From the NCBI RefSeq assembly GCF_030758775.1, contig NZ_CP132384.1:124001-188000 (forward strand): DNA of 64,000 bases, in the 5' to 3' direction. Below, one piece after another: positions 36,194 to 49,295 of the stretch (positions within the stretch are counted from its first letter, which is position 1; each line of letters opens with the position of its first letter). Both the position numbers and the translations under genes were made by a program. The notes below the pieces were generated by a model that was not told the origin of the DNA, did not search any database, and saw nothing but the letters and a program-made list of their open reading frames with translations. Origin of the DNA: Bifidobacterium asteroides (GTDB taxonomy: Bacteria > Actinomycetota > Actinomycetes > Actinomycetales > Bifidobacteriaceae).

Positions 36194-36409
36194 TCACCGG
36201 GTGGTCTCGGCCCGGCGCAGGCGCATCTGGTCGAATTCCTCCTGGAGGTCGCGGAAGAACTCGTCCTCATCCACTCCGCGGTTCGGATCCTTGCGTCGTA
36301 CGGAGCCTGGTATGACGTCCAGGCGCTCCCCGCGTTCGGCCTTGGCGTTCATCTCCTCCATCTGCTGGCGCTCCTCTTCCGTCTTAGGTTCGTACTCGTA
36401 TTCGTTCAT
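36194..36409 (-). CDS. Small acidic hypothetical protein
   Basis: 71 residues, highly charged, rich in Glu (EYEPKTEEERQQMEEMNAKA; DEDEFFRDLQEEFDQMRLRR). AGGAG lies 8 bp before the ATG. It is 43 bp upstream of the RHH-like gene in the same direction, forming a small operon with it and with the frameshifted gene before it. Intact but unrecognised; it could be a partner of the RHH protein. Confidence 0.6.
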   Translation of the reverse strand: MNEYEYEPKTEEERQQMEEMNAKAERGERLDVIPGSVRRKDPNRGVDEDEFFRDLQEEFDQMRLRRAETTR

Positions 36410-36472
36410 GGCTATTCTCCTGTACCCAATAACATGGCTTTTTTAAATTATTGGTCGGTGTTGTCTGGCCGT

Positions 36473-36789
36473 CTATCGGTCGTGCTTGTGCGACCTGATC
36501 AGCCACCGCCACACGTCGGTGACGGTCATGATCTGGAAGGCGACGAAATCTCCTGGCCCGGCTTCCTTGATTATGGCCTCGTTATGGCCTTGATGCAGTC
36601 CTCTTCGAGCGCCTCAGGATGCCTGGACCCGACGAACACCACGGCATCCAGCCCATTCCGATCCTGAATCTCCTCTTTGCCTGCACGATGCAGGACGGCA
36701 TAGCCGATTTCCTGGCAGGCGTTACACCATGCCCGCCGCCACTTCTGGCCATCTTGAGCGTTTGAGCTCCTCTCTCCCCCGCCCTCCAT
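36473..36789 (-). pseudogene. Small conserved-looking gene broken by an 11-bp duplication
   Basis: From an ATG at 36789 the frame reads ...WRRAWCNACQEIGYAVLHRAG...LDAVVFVGSRHPEALEEDCIKA, then goes out of frame. Removing one copy of an 11-bp near-perfect direct duplication (36571-36581 / 36582-36592) restores IIKEAGPGDFVAFQIMTVTD and VWRWLIRSHKHDR to a stop at 36473. The repaired protein would have about 101 residues. Function unknown. Confidence 0.6.
36571..36592. repeat. 11-bp tandem duplication (frameshifting)
   Basis: TTATGGCCTCG is followed directly by TTATGGCCTTG (10 of 11 identical). Eleven is not a multiple of three, so the duplication breaks the reading frame of the minus-strand gene across it. 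Confidence 0.85.
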
Positions 36790-37057
36790 CCATATGGCAC
36801 CACACTGACGACCTACAGTCAAAGGCCGCACTCTTTTCCTCTGGGTGTTCCTTGGATCTTCCAGCCGCGGCCCTGCTTTTCCACCTGGCTCCGGCAGGCC
36901 CACGCCTTATACACGCCCAAAGCTGTCAAGCCGTATTTTGGCAAGCATCCTATGATCGACCTGATCCAGGTCGCCGGAGCGCGGGGCGGGAGCCCCGCCG
37001 TCACGCCCGGCCTTTTTCCATGGGCGTACGCCCCCATGCGTCTTTACGATAAGGGCC

Positions 37058-37411
37058 ATGGCAAGCGAGGAAGTGTCTCCGGAGGACAAGGCCAGGACCG
37101 AGCAGGTGGCCGACAGCATCATCGGCCAGCTGCTGGCGGGCCAGCGGATGACCCTGCTCGACGAGGACTCCCCCAGGGGCCGCTACCTGCACGCCCTGAT
37201 CGAACGGGGCCGGCAGGAGCACCTGATCGACATAGGCCGGTCCATGGGGCACCTGGCCTGGGTCACCCGCGAGCAGGCCGAGCAGATCAACGAGTGGTAT
37301 GCCAGCCGGCGGCCTCGATGGTGGCCAGGGCCTGGGCCTTGTAGCCCAGGTAGAAGGCGCTCCGGGCCGGGGCGTCCAGATGGTCCGGGTAATGGTCGCC
37401 CACCGGGGTGA
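37058..37411 (+). CDS. Hypothetical protein, 3' end probably truncated
   Basis: 117 residues as read. The first ~85 (EEVSPEDKARTEQVADSIIG...GRYLHALIERGRQEHLIDIGRSMGHLAWVTREQAEQINEWYASRR) look like a real helical protein. After ~37310 the frame runs antisense into the cas8c-like fragment and becomes Gly/Pro/Arg-rich. The gene therefore probably lost its true end at a junction there. No family is recognised. Confidence 0.45.
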   Translation: MASEEVSPEDKARTEQVADSIIGQLLAGQRMTLLDEDSPRGRYLHALIERGRQEHLIDIGRSMGHLAWVTREQAEQINEWYASRRPRWWPGPGPCSPGRRRSGPGRPDGPGNGRPPG

Positions 37412-38096
37412 CGGCCCGTGCCAGATGCAGGTACCATCTCCGGTCGGCCTTGGAGGGGCCTGTGCGCAGGCGCCGATCGAGCGCGGGGATGCCGTGGGAC
37501 GGGCGGGCGGCTGTGCTGCATAGCGTCTGCCTGAGAAGGGGTTTGAACGTTCCCGGGCTGTTGAGCCGGCGGATCTGCGCCGCGTACATGTAGTAGACCC
37601 TGCCCAGCCGGTAGCCCAGGCAGTCGGAGTCCTCGTGCGTGCCCGGCCCGAGTATCCCATGGGGGCAGGCCTTGTCGGGCCTCCTGGCGTAGTAGGCGCG
37701 CAGGAGCATGGCATCCGTGCCGCTCACATCGCCGGCCCTGCGGATGTCCTCCTCCACCAGGCGGGGCAGCTCGGCCGGGTAGGGGCCGTCGGCGTCTTCG
37801 GGCGGCGGGGTCTGCCGAATGCCGGCCTGATGCAGGAGGGCGTCAGGGTACCTGGAGTCGGCGTCGTCGGACCAGCAGACCACCGAGACGGCCCTGCCGA
37901 TGGGCGCATGCCATCCTGGCGTCGCCAGCATGTAATTGAGCGCATCCGCATAGGCTGTCGCCTCCTGGGCGCCGACCGGGGACACCAGGCCCCGCTGCTT
38001 GCCGTATGACCATATGGAATATGTGGTACATATTTTATGAATTTTGGCCAGAGGCGGGTAAATACTGTTGTCCATAACGGCGTGGTGGGGAGGCAT
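37287..38096 (-). pseudogene. cas8c: Orphan fragment of Cas8c/Csd1 (type I-C CRISPR large subunit)
   Basis: 269 residues, against roughly 570-630 for complete Cas8c. Residues ~30-75 (SYGKQRGLVSPVGAQEATAY, ALNYMLA...IGRAVSVVCWSDD) match the conserved SYGKxQGxNxPVSxxAAxAYxxALNxLL...IGDxTxVFWA block. GYRLGRVYYMYAAQ matches the YxLGRLFAxLExxQ block, STAARPSHGIPALDRRL the SSTPxxVFPRLxRL block, and YPDHLDAPARSAFYLGYKAQ the C-terminal FPxHLxxxxQGxFxLGYYHQ block. The N-terminal half is absent. No cas5, cas7, cas3, cas1-2, cas4 or repeat array is in the window. The ATG at 38096 has no ribosome-binding site. Identification is from remembered family motifs. Confidence 0.65.
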
Positions 38097-38098
38097 CC

Positions 38099-38630
38099 AT
38101 GATGGGGATACGGAAGAAATTCAAGGAGCTAAAGAATCAAAAACTGACTCTTTTTCGCCCAGACGATACTCAATGGCTAACCCTTGGACAGCTCCAGCAG
38201 AGGTATGACGACCTCAAAGACCAGCGCGACAAGCAAATGGATCATGCACAGCGCCTGCTCGCGTTGTGCGCAGTGTCCAGCTTCATCTCCTTCATGTCGC
38301 AGCCCGCCTGGAAGAAGCTTAAGAGCACTCCGCCGAAAGTATTGCTTGTTATCTGCACTATCTCATTGGTGACCATTGTATTTTTGATCGCTGCGGTGAT
38401 CATAGCTGATCTATACAGCCCCATAAAAACCCCCCATGCTGGTAAACGCCACAGCACAGGCACAGCCACAATCCACGGGGGAAAACCAAAAAAACCTCCT
38501 TGACGAGTGGAAGGCACAGGTCGATATATTGGAATCTCATAATAACTTACGAGAAGCCATAATTATCTTTGCCTATGCCGCTTATGCAGTTGCCTTGGAT
38601 GGAATCATTGTTTGTTTTCTCCCCGTGTAA
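38099..38630 (+). pseudogene. Frameshifted small membrane protein, partner of the DUF4062 gene
   Basis: GGGGAGG precedes the ATG. The first frame (134 codons) has a charged coiled-coil-like segment (LQQRYDDLKDQRDKQMDHAQ), a hydrophobic stretch (LLALCAVSSFISFM) and a clear helix (VLLVICTISLVTIVFLIAAV). At A5C6 (38425-38435) a +1 shift continues into LLDEWKAQVDILESHNNLRE and a further helix (AIIIFAYAAYAVALDGIIV) to a stop at 38630. The combined ~177-residue protein would be a multi-helix membrane protein of the kind often paired with nucleotide-sensing defence proteins. Without the shift the second helix is lost. Confidence 0.5.
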
Positions 38631-38687
38631 TCCGAGAGGGAAAGCAGCTGAGCCAGGAATCTTGTAGCTTGGTCTTATGATTTTCCT

Positions 38688-39884
38688 ATGGAAAGCTATG
38701 CAAAAAAGAAAATAAACCATACCATAAATGCACTTAAACAATTCGATCCAGACAAACACCCCGAGCTTTTCGATGAAATTCTCTATGGAAGGTACCTGGC
38801 TAGGCAAAGCGATTTTCCAGAGTTGGCCAAATTTCTGACCGTTGCTCAAATTAAACTGGCCAGCTGCGTCCTGCCTCTTAATAAGTCGATAAGCGGCGAA
38901 AGTAAATTAGAAATTCTTCTTAAAAACTTAATAGATACAATAGGTGCTCTGAGTGCTTTCGACAAAACGATAAGGAATGAAGCCGATTATGAGGTGGATT
39001 ACGGCAATAACTTTCCGGAGGCGCAGATTCAACACGCCATTCAAGTTCTACAATACAGGCCTTCATATTGGGAGGAACCTGGACCTCAGGATAGATTCAA
39101 TGTACTGCCGTTAACGAGACGCCCCATGTTTGCAGTGAAGCGTGTTCATACTCCAGGCTATGTTATAAATTCACCAAAAATTCATTCTGATGCAGCGGAG
39201 TCACTACCACAGCATTTGATCTTGTCCAACGGAACCTACCGATTACACGTATCGCAAGCAAATTCGCCAGAAAAAGGACAGGATCCGCAGGGGCACCAGC
39301 AGGGCACAACACAAGCGGAGCAGGCTGGGCGGAAGCATTACACGGTGTTCGTCGGCTCGACCTTCGAGGATATGAAAGACATCCGTGCGGCTGTGCTGCG
39401 GCGGCTGAACTCCTCGGAGGAATACAAAGCGATCGGCATGGAAGACTTCACGGCCGCCAACGGAAGACAGCTCCCATACATCAAGGAAAGGCTCAAGGAC
39501 ACCGACATCTACGTGCTTATCCTGGGCGGCAAGTACGGCAGCCTCATATCCAAGGACGACAAGGACCGGCCGGACGAGGAGGACAAGAGCTATACGCAAA
39601 AGGAATATGAGCTGGCCATGGCAGACCCTGATATCAAGGTGCTGTGCTTCGTGTGCGAGAAGCCTGAGGAATTGCCTCCTGATAAGCGAGAAGAGACCGA
39701 CTGTAAACGCAAACTGCTCACAAAATTTAAAGATAAAGTGGGAGCCGAACACAAGTACATGCCCTGGGTCGCCCAAGACAGCCCGGAGAAGATCGCAGGC
39801 GACGTTTACCAGTCTCTGGCCCAAATGGACAAAAGCGCCCTGCGAGGCTGGGTCAGAGGAACATCGGGTTCCTCGGCCAAATAG
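38688..39884 (+). CDS. DUF4062 domain protein with novel N-terminal domain
   Basis: 398 residues. Residues ~1-200 are a helical domain I do not recognise (KKINHTINALKQFDPDKHPE...). A Gln/Gly-rich linker leads to DUF4062 at ~220-330: HYTVFVGSTFEDMKDIRAAV, MEDFTAANGRQLPYIKERLK and DTDIYVLILGGKYGSLI. A charged C-terminal region (~330-398) follows. DUF4062 is a Rossmann-like domain seen in signalling and conflict proteins, often fused to NACHT or TPR modules; its activity is not established. AT-rich codon use in the N-terminal half and GC-rich use in the DUF4062 half suggest a domain joining. It lies 57 bp after the membrane-protein gene. Confidence 0.75.
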   Translation: MESYAKKKINHTINALKQFDPDKHPELFDEILYGRYLARQSDFPELAKFLTVAQIKLASCVLPLNKSISGESKLEILLKNLIDTIGALSAFDKTIRNEADYEVDYGNNFPEAQIQHAIQVLQYRPSYWEEPGPQDRFNVLPLTRRPMFAVKRVHTPGYVINSPKIHSDAAESLPQHLILSNGTYRLHVSQANSPEKGQDPQGHQQGTTQAEQAGRKHYTVFVGSTFEDMKDIRAAVLRRLNSSEEYKAIGMEDFTAANGRQLPYIKERLKDTDIYVLILGGKYGSLISKDDKDRPDEEDKSYTQKEYELAMADPDIKVLCFVCEKPEELPPDKREETDCKRKLLTKFKDKVGAEHKYMPWVAQDSPEKIAGDVYQSLAQMDKSALRGWVRGTSGSSAK

Positions 39885-39942
39885 GGCTGTCTGGCCCGGA
39901 CAAGCGGCACCGTCCCGTCAGAGGCAGGGCCAGGCAGGCGCC

Positions 39943-40542
39943 TTAAGCCGGCGCGGCTGTTCCTTCAGAGGTTTGCCTGGTGCTGTTTTTCCCTGCCCGT
40001 CCGATCGCCTTGTAGATGGTGCTTCGGCTGACGTTGAACCTGGCGGCTATCTCCTTGACGGTCACGGTCCTGGAGTCGTACAGCTGGCGCACCATGGCGA
40101 CGTCCTTGTCGGAGAGCTTGTATGGGCGGCCTCCTTTCCTGCCGCGCGCCCTGGCCGCCGTCAGGCCGGCCATGGTGCGTTCCCGGATCAGGTCCCGCTC
40201 GAACTGCGCCAGGGCGGAAAAGATGTTGAAGACCAGCACCCCTCCAGGCGTGCTGGTGTCCATGTTCTCGGTCAGGCTGCGGAACCCCACCCCCTGCTTA
40301 TGGAACCGGTCCATCAGATCGACCAGGTTCTGCACGCTGCGCCCGAGACGGTCGAGCTTCCACACCACCACCGTGTCGCCCTCGCGCAGCGCCTCCAGCA
40401 TCCGGTCCAGCTGGGGGCGGCTGGCCTTGGCACCGGAGGAATGATCGACATAGATCCTCCCGCAACCCGCCTTCCTCAGCGCGTCGGTCTGCAGATCCTC
40501 GTTCTGCTCAAGCGTACTCACCCTCGCATAGCCGATCAGCAT
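39943..40542 (-). CDS. Serine recombinase (resolvase/invertase family)
   Basis: 199 residues, the normal length. The catalytic N-terminus is intact: IGYARVST with the active Ser, LDRLGRS with conserved Arg residues, and FSALAQFERDLIRERTMAGL. The C-terminal HTH_7-type domain is VTVKEIAARFNVSRSTIYKAI. Such enzymes catalyse site-specific resolution or inversion. Its start overlaps the stop of the membrane-protein gene by ATGCTGA. I found no obvious paired crossover sites. Confidence 0.93.
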   Translation of the reverse strand: MLIGYARVSTLEQNEDLQTDALRKAGCGRIYVDHSSGAKASRPQLDRMLEALREGDTVVVWKLDRLGRSVQNLVDLMDRFHKQGVGFRSLTENMDTSTPGGVLVFNIFSALAQFERDLIRERTMAGLTAARARGRKGGRPYKLSDKDVAMVRQLYDSRTVTVKEIAARFNVSRSTIYKAIGRAGKNSTRQTSEGTAAPA

Positions 40543-41396
40543 GCACCCTCCCCCCGGCCGGCCGACGGCGACTTCAGCCGCCTTACATGGGCCCGCTTTG
40601 GAAACCGACGGTGATAGACCGGACGGTTACAGACCGGACGGTTACAGACCGCCATATGGGTCTCTTTGTATGGGCCTTCCCTGGGAACGATGCGTTCGTT
40701 GATGATCTGCACCAGATAGTCGACCGCCAGCACGGTAACAGCCACAGAGAAGATCAGCGAATAATCTTCCCCTCCGCCGTGATCCTCGTTCCACAGATTG
40801 AAGAACAGCAGGAAGATCATGCCTATGACGGGATAAGGCGTGGTGCGGATCCACCATCTGCTCGGCCGCATACGTTCAAGATCGAAAAAAACGTCGTGAA
40901 AATAGAGAAACCATGCCGTTAGCTCAACCAGGGTAAGAAGCCCGAGACAAACGGATGGCATTGTCGGCACCCTGTTCGTAGGAACGAGCTTATCTCCATC
41001 GATTTCTGAAGTGAATTGCACAAAGGAGACTGAAATACAGAAGACGTATACCAAGTGAAGAAGCAAACAAGTTAGCATCTTGCTTGTAATCCTCATACGC
41101 AGAGAGGCTGAACGTCTGCTTACCTTGAGGATAAGATACACCGGTCCGGATAACAAACTCAGAACTGCAACTATATACCACAGACCAAAATAGGCTAGAT
41201 CAGCTTTGCCAAAGAAGACTAGGCCTATATGAACACAGCAGGCGAAAGACAGGACCTCTAACGCAAGAAACACGAAGAGTCCGCGTAGTTCGTGCGGTTG
41301 GGATGACGGTATTTCCCTAATAAACGAATCTATATAATCACTTGTATAAGCGTTGATTCGCTTAAACACACGCACATACTTGCTTAGTAGCTTCAT
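40536..41396 (-). CDS. Polytopic membrane protein, function unknown
   Basis: About 286 residues from the ATG at 41396 (AGGGAG upstream). Six hydrophobic segments are visible, for example LRGLFVFLALEVLSFACCV, FGLWYIVAVLSLLSGPVYLIL, MLTCLLLHLVYVFCISVSF, VCLGLLTLVELTAWFLYF, VIGMIFLLFFNL and IFSVAVTVLAVDYLVQII. A basic C-terminal tail contains a duplicated VCNRP. GC is low at the 5' end and rises in the tail, which overlaps the recombinase start by 7 bp. No family is recognised. Confidence 0.65.
   Translation of the reverse strand: MKLLSKYVRVFKRINAYTSDYIDSFIREIPSSQPHELRGLFVFLALEVLSFACCVHIGLVFFGKADLAYFGLWYIVAVLSLLSGPVYLILKVSRRSASLRMRITSKMLTCLLLHLVYVFCISVSFVQFTSEIDGDKLVPTNRVPTMPSVCLGLLTLVELTAWFLYFHDVFFDLERMRPSRWWIRTTPYPVIGMIFLLFFNLWNEDHGGGEDYSLIFSVAVTVLAVDYLVQIINERIVPREGPYKETHMAVCNRPVCNRPVYHRRFPKRAHVRRLKSPSAGRGEGAC
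40616..40651. repeat. 15-bp direct repeat (2.4 units)
   Basis: AGACCGGACGGTTAC occurs twice in tandem and then partly a third time (AGACCG). It lies inside the 3' end of the membrane-protein gene and encodes VCNRP twice. As 15 bp is a multiple of three, copy-number change keeps frame. Confidence 0.85.
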
Positions 41397-42171
41397 GTCC
41401 ACTCCCTGCCCTCGAATCAGTTTATCTTCCCATACGATTATCGTACTTAGATTAAAGAACAAGTAAAACGACAAATAGGCAACATTGGTTCTTCGGATAT
41501 GGAGGACAAGCCAGATGTCTATAAAACGGTCGTTTCTTCAGCAGGCGAGAGACGCTGGTGCTTTTCACGATGAATTCGGACTTGTGATCATGCCTTTCAG
41601 GCGAGTTTGGGCTCGGCCATTACATGTTTGATCTACTTGGTGACTATCTGAAAGCTAGATTCTATATCGGAAGCGTCGGAGTTCTGCTGGGATAAGACGT
41701 TTCAGGCTTATGGCTCTACTAAAAGTATGCTATCGGGCATGAAAGGGTTCCGATGGGACGTATGGCTGGAAGCCAGCGGGGTGCCCGCTGATCATTGTGG
41801 CGTGGCTATGGGTATTTTGAAACAAAGGATTGACTCTGTTGGTGCTGCAAATAGGTTGAGAGACAGGATGGGGCGAGTTGAATGCCGAGGAGCGGGGGAG
41901 TGCGGTTATTCCTATCCGAATTTTAAAGGCCCTATTGGTATCTGGTCCCAGTCCTCGTCAGTACTGATGGGGCGTGTCCAGGGCATCATAGCTTTGCTCG
42001 GGCGGGAAGACTTTAGCTTCCGGAGTCGGTTCGCCGTCCCTCTTCTGAGGCAGGGTTACGCTTCCTGATGCAGAGTATCCGCGTGATAGGGGCGCCGAGG
42101 TTCCGAAGCGACGCTGACAAGGGACCGTACAGGCGGAGTCTGTCTGTAGTGAGACGGAAGACGGCTCAAGG
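41397..42171. other. Intergenic stretch at the right end of the island
   Basis: About 775 bp. A 113-codon plus-strand frame (41727-42068) has no ribosome-binding site, no family resemblance and a Gly/Ser-rich composition, so I do not call it. No tRNA or complete insertion sequence is seen. Confidence 0.4.
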
Positions 42172-42213
42172 ATTGCCATAGTGGGCCCTGCAGGTTCTTG
42201 CAGGGCCCATCAG
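42172..42213 (+). repeat. Island-flanking hairpin element, right copy
   Basis: A perfect 11-bp stem TGGGCCCTGCA / TGCAGGGCCCA with loop GGTTCT (42182-42209) is framed by GCCATAG and CATCAG. It lies 56 bp past the cobB stop and may terminate that gene, though no T-run follows. A diverged copy lies in the opposite orientation after ilvA. Confidence 0.65.
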
Positions 42214-42265
42214 AAATCTGCAAATCGCAGACCTGTTCCAATAATTGCGTGGAAAGGTTAGGGAA

Positions 42266-43021
42266 TCAACTCTGGCCGGCGATGGTCTTGTCAACGAGCT
42301 TGGGCAGCGCTTCTTCGATGGGTTCGTGGATGAGCCGGGTTGCCAGGGAATCATACTGGGTCGAACCCATGTTCATGATGGTGATTGGCACGCCTGCCTG
42401 GGCTGCCACCGGCACCAGCGAGGCCGCCGGATAGACCTCCAAGGTGGAGCCGATCACCCAGAATTGATCAGCCTGGCTGGCCAGTCTCATGCTCTTTTCC
42501 ATGGCTCCCTCGGGCAGGGCCTGACCGAAATAGACCACATCAGTCTTGATGATGCCATTGCAAGGCATGTTGCCTTGGTAGGGCATGGGCTTGTGGCAGT
42601 GTGGATCGGGTTCCTGATCGAGCTTGGCCATGATGTCGGCCGTCCGATATGCCTGACCGCATTTCATGCAATGGGAACTGCCGATGGTCCCGTGAAGGTT
42701 CACGATGACGTCCTCGGAGTTGCCGGCTTTCTCGTGAAGGGCATCGAAGTTCTGCGTAGCCAGCAGGTTCAGCATGCCTGCCTGCTCCAGCTTGGCCAGT
42801 GCCTTGTGCGCTACTCCGGGCTGGGCCTTCCAGACAGGCGACTCCTTCTGCCACCGCCATGAATACTCCCGCTGCTTCTTGTCGCTCATGAACAGGTCCA
42901 GGTCATAGACATTCATCTGATCGGGATGCTTGGTCCAAACCCCGTCAGGCCCGCGAAAATCCGGTATGCCGGCGGAAGTCGAGATTCCCGCCCCGGTCAG
43001 TACTGCAATTGTTGTGCTCAT
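42266..43021 (-). CDS. cobB: NAD-dependent protein deacylase, Sir2 family
   Basis: 251 residues. The NAD-binding GAGISTSAGIPDFRG, TQNFDALHEKAG (commonly TQNID), the catalytic His in VNLHGTIG, and the four zinc Cys (CMKC; DPHC...MPC) are present, with a C-terminal GSTLEVYPAASLV. It removes acyl groups from protein lysines using NAD. It is transcribed away from the rRNA operon and marks the right boundary of the accessory island. Confidence 0.93.
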   Translation of the reverse strand: MSTTIAVLTGAGISTSAGIPDFRGPDGVWTKHPDQMNVYDLDLFMSDKKQREYSWRWQKESPVWKAQPGVAHKALAKLEQAGMLNLLATQNFDALHEKAGNSEDVIVNLHGTIGSSHCMKCGQAYRTADIMAKLDQEPDPHCHKPMPYQGNMPCNGIIKTDVVYFGQALPEGAMEKSMRLASQADQFWVIGSTLEVYPAASLVPVAAQAGVPITIMNMGSTQYDSLATRLIHEPIEEALPKLVDKTIAGQS

Positions 43022-43674
43022 ACACCCGTCTTACCATCCGCCAACAGAATCCACGGTCCGAAGCCCAGCATTGTGCGCGAATATGCATCTATATCAACAT
43101 GAACATTTATGAGTTGTGGATGACTGACGATCGGAGACGGAAAGAGGACTCCGCACCGGATATGGCCGCCTATAAACAAAATTCGGAAGGATTATGACAG
43201 GGCAATGCTGACACGCCGATTCAGCTGTAATCTGACCGATACTTTGTGAATAAAGTGTGTGTATGGAGCTGTGATGCTGCGCTGAAGTCCCGTCTCGGTG
43301 AGGCTCGAAGTTTTAAAAGGACGTGTTGCGACACGCCGTTTAAAGGCTTGTTATTGCTTGTTTTTAGGGTCTTCGCAGGAGAGCTGAGTTGCGTTTTGGC
43401 CGGCTCGTGGTAAGTTTATCTCTTGCTGCTCAACACGGCGGTTCTTCTTCCGGGAGGAAGTAGGATGGCTTGTTGGTGTGGTGGTGGTTTGAGAACTCAA
43501 GAGCGTGTTTGTGCTACTTATAGCTTTTTGATTGCCAGTCCGATGCCCGCCCGGCTGTTGTCGGGTACGTGGGAGCGTTGTGAGGGGTGTCGGGGTTTTT
43601 CGTGGGTTGGTTTCCTCCTTATGGAAGCTGGCCCGTCAATTTATTATGAGAGTCGTTTCGGCTTCTTCATGGTT
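43022..43674 (+). promoter_or_regulatory. rRNA operon promoter and leader region
   Basis: About 650 bp before 16S. Two possible tandem promoters are TTGCGA-N17-TGTTAT (from 43326) and TTGCGT-N16-TAAGTT (43389-43416). A leader segment TTTGAGAACTCAAGAGCG (43488-43505) resembles CTTGAGAACTGGATAGTG in the 16S-23S spacer, the usual place of boxA-type antitermination signals. No gene is evident. Confidence 0.5.
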
Positions 43675-48677
<5,003 letters not shown>

Positions 48678-48849
48678 ACACCACACCCGCCCCCGTGAGG
48701 GGCGGCGGCATCAACCCTGCTGCGAAACACATGCCTGCGGCAATATGCACGAACACGCACAGGCGATCAGACAATCGGAACACGCGTCCACCATCCGGTC
48801 CCCAAGCCGCCAGGAGACCCCGACCCGGCAGGGTCGGCAGAATTGAAGA

Positions 48850-48968
48850 TTCGCGGCGGTCATGGCCTGGGGGAGACGCCCGGTCCCATTCCGAACCCGG
48901 AAGCTAAGACCCAGCACGGCAATGGTACTGCACCCGGAAGAGTGTGGGAGAGTAGCACACCGCCGCCA
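48850..48968 (+). rRNA. rrf: 5S ribosomal RNA
   Basis: 119 nt. The terminal stem pairs GCGGCGGT with ACCGCCGC, and the core contains CCCATTCCGAACCCGGAAGC, the conserved loop B/C region. Confidence 0.95.
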
Positions 48969-48980
48969 CTAAACGTGATT

Positions 48981-49026
48981 AAGGGAGGCATCTCCAGGAC
49001 AATATCCTTGGAGATGCCTCCCTTTT
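48981..49026 (+). terminator. rRNA operon terminator
   Basis: A 15-16 bp stem AAGGGAGGCATCTCCA...TGGAGATGCCTCCCTT is followed by a T-run, 12 bp after 5S. It is a textbook intrinsic terminator. Confidence 0.95.
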
Positions 49027-49295
49027 TCATATCCGCAACAGACCTGGGCTTAAAGATTCATGCCTTCTCGCAAAGCCACATTCCAAGTAACTGAACACGG
49101 TTAAGCGGAATATGAAAAAGCTGCTTCGTACCCATGCTGACTTGTATTTGAGCGGCCTGCGATTTGATATTCGAAATCACTGATCCGGAAGCTCTGGCTT
49201 GTTTTGCCGCCTGTTGTTTCTGGTCCAGGACATCTAGAATGGAAAGCAGCCGAATCGGGCGCACAAAAACACATATGCGGAGAAAGCGGATAAAC

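Noticed and set aside
41727-42068. 113-codon plus-strand frame at the right end of the island
   Set aside because: No ribosome-binding site, no family resemblance and unprotein-like composition.
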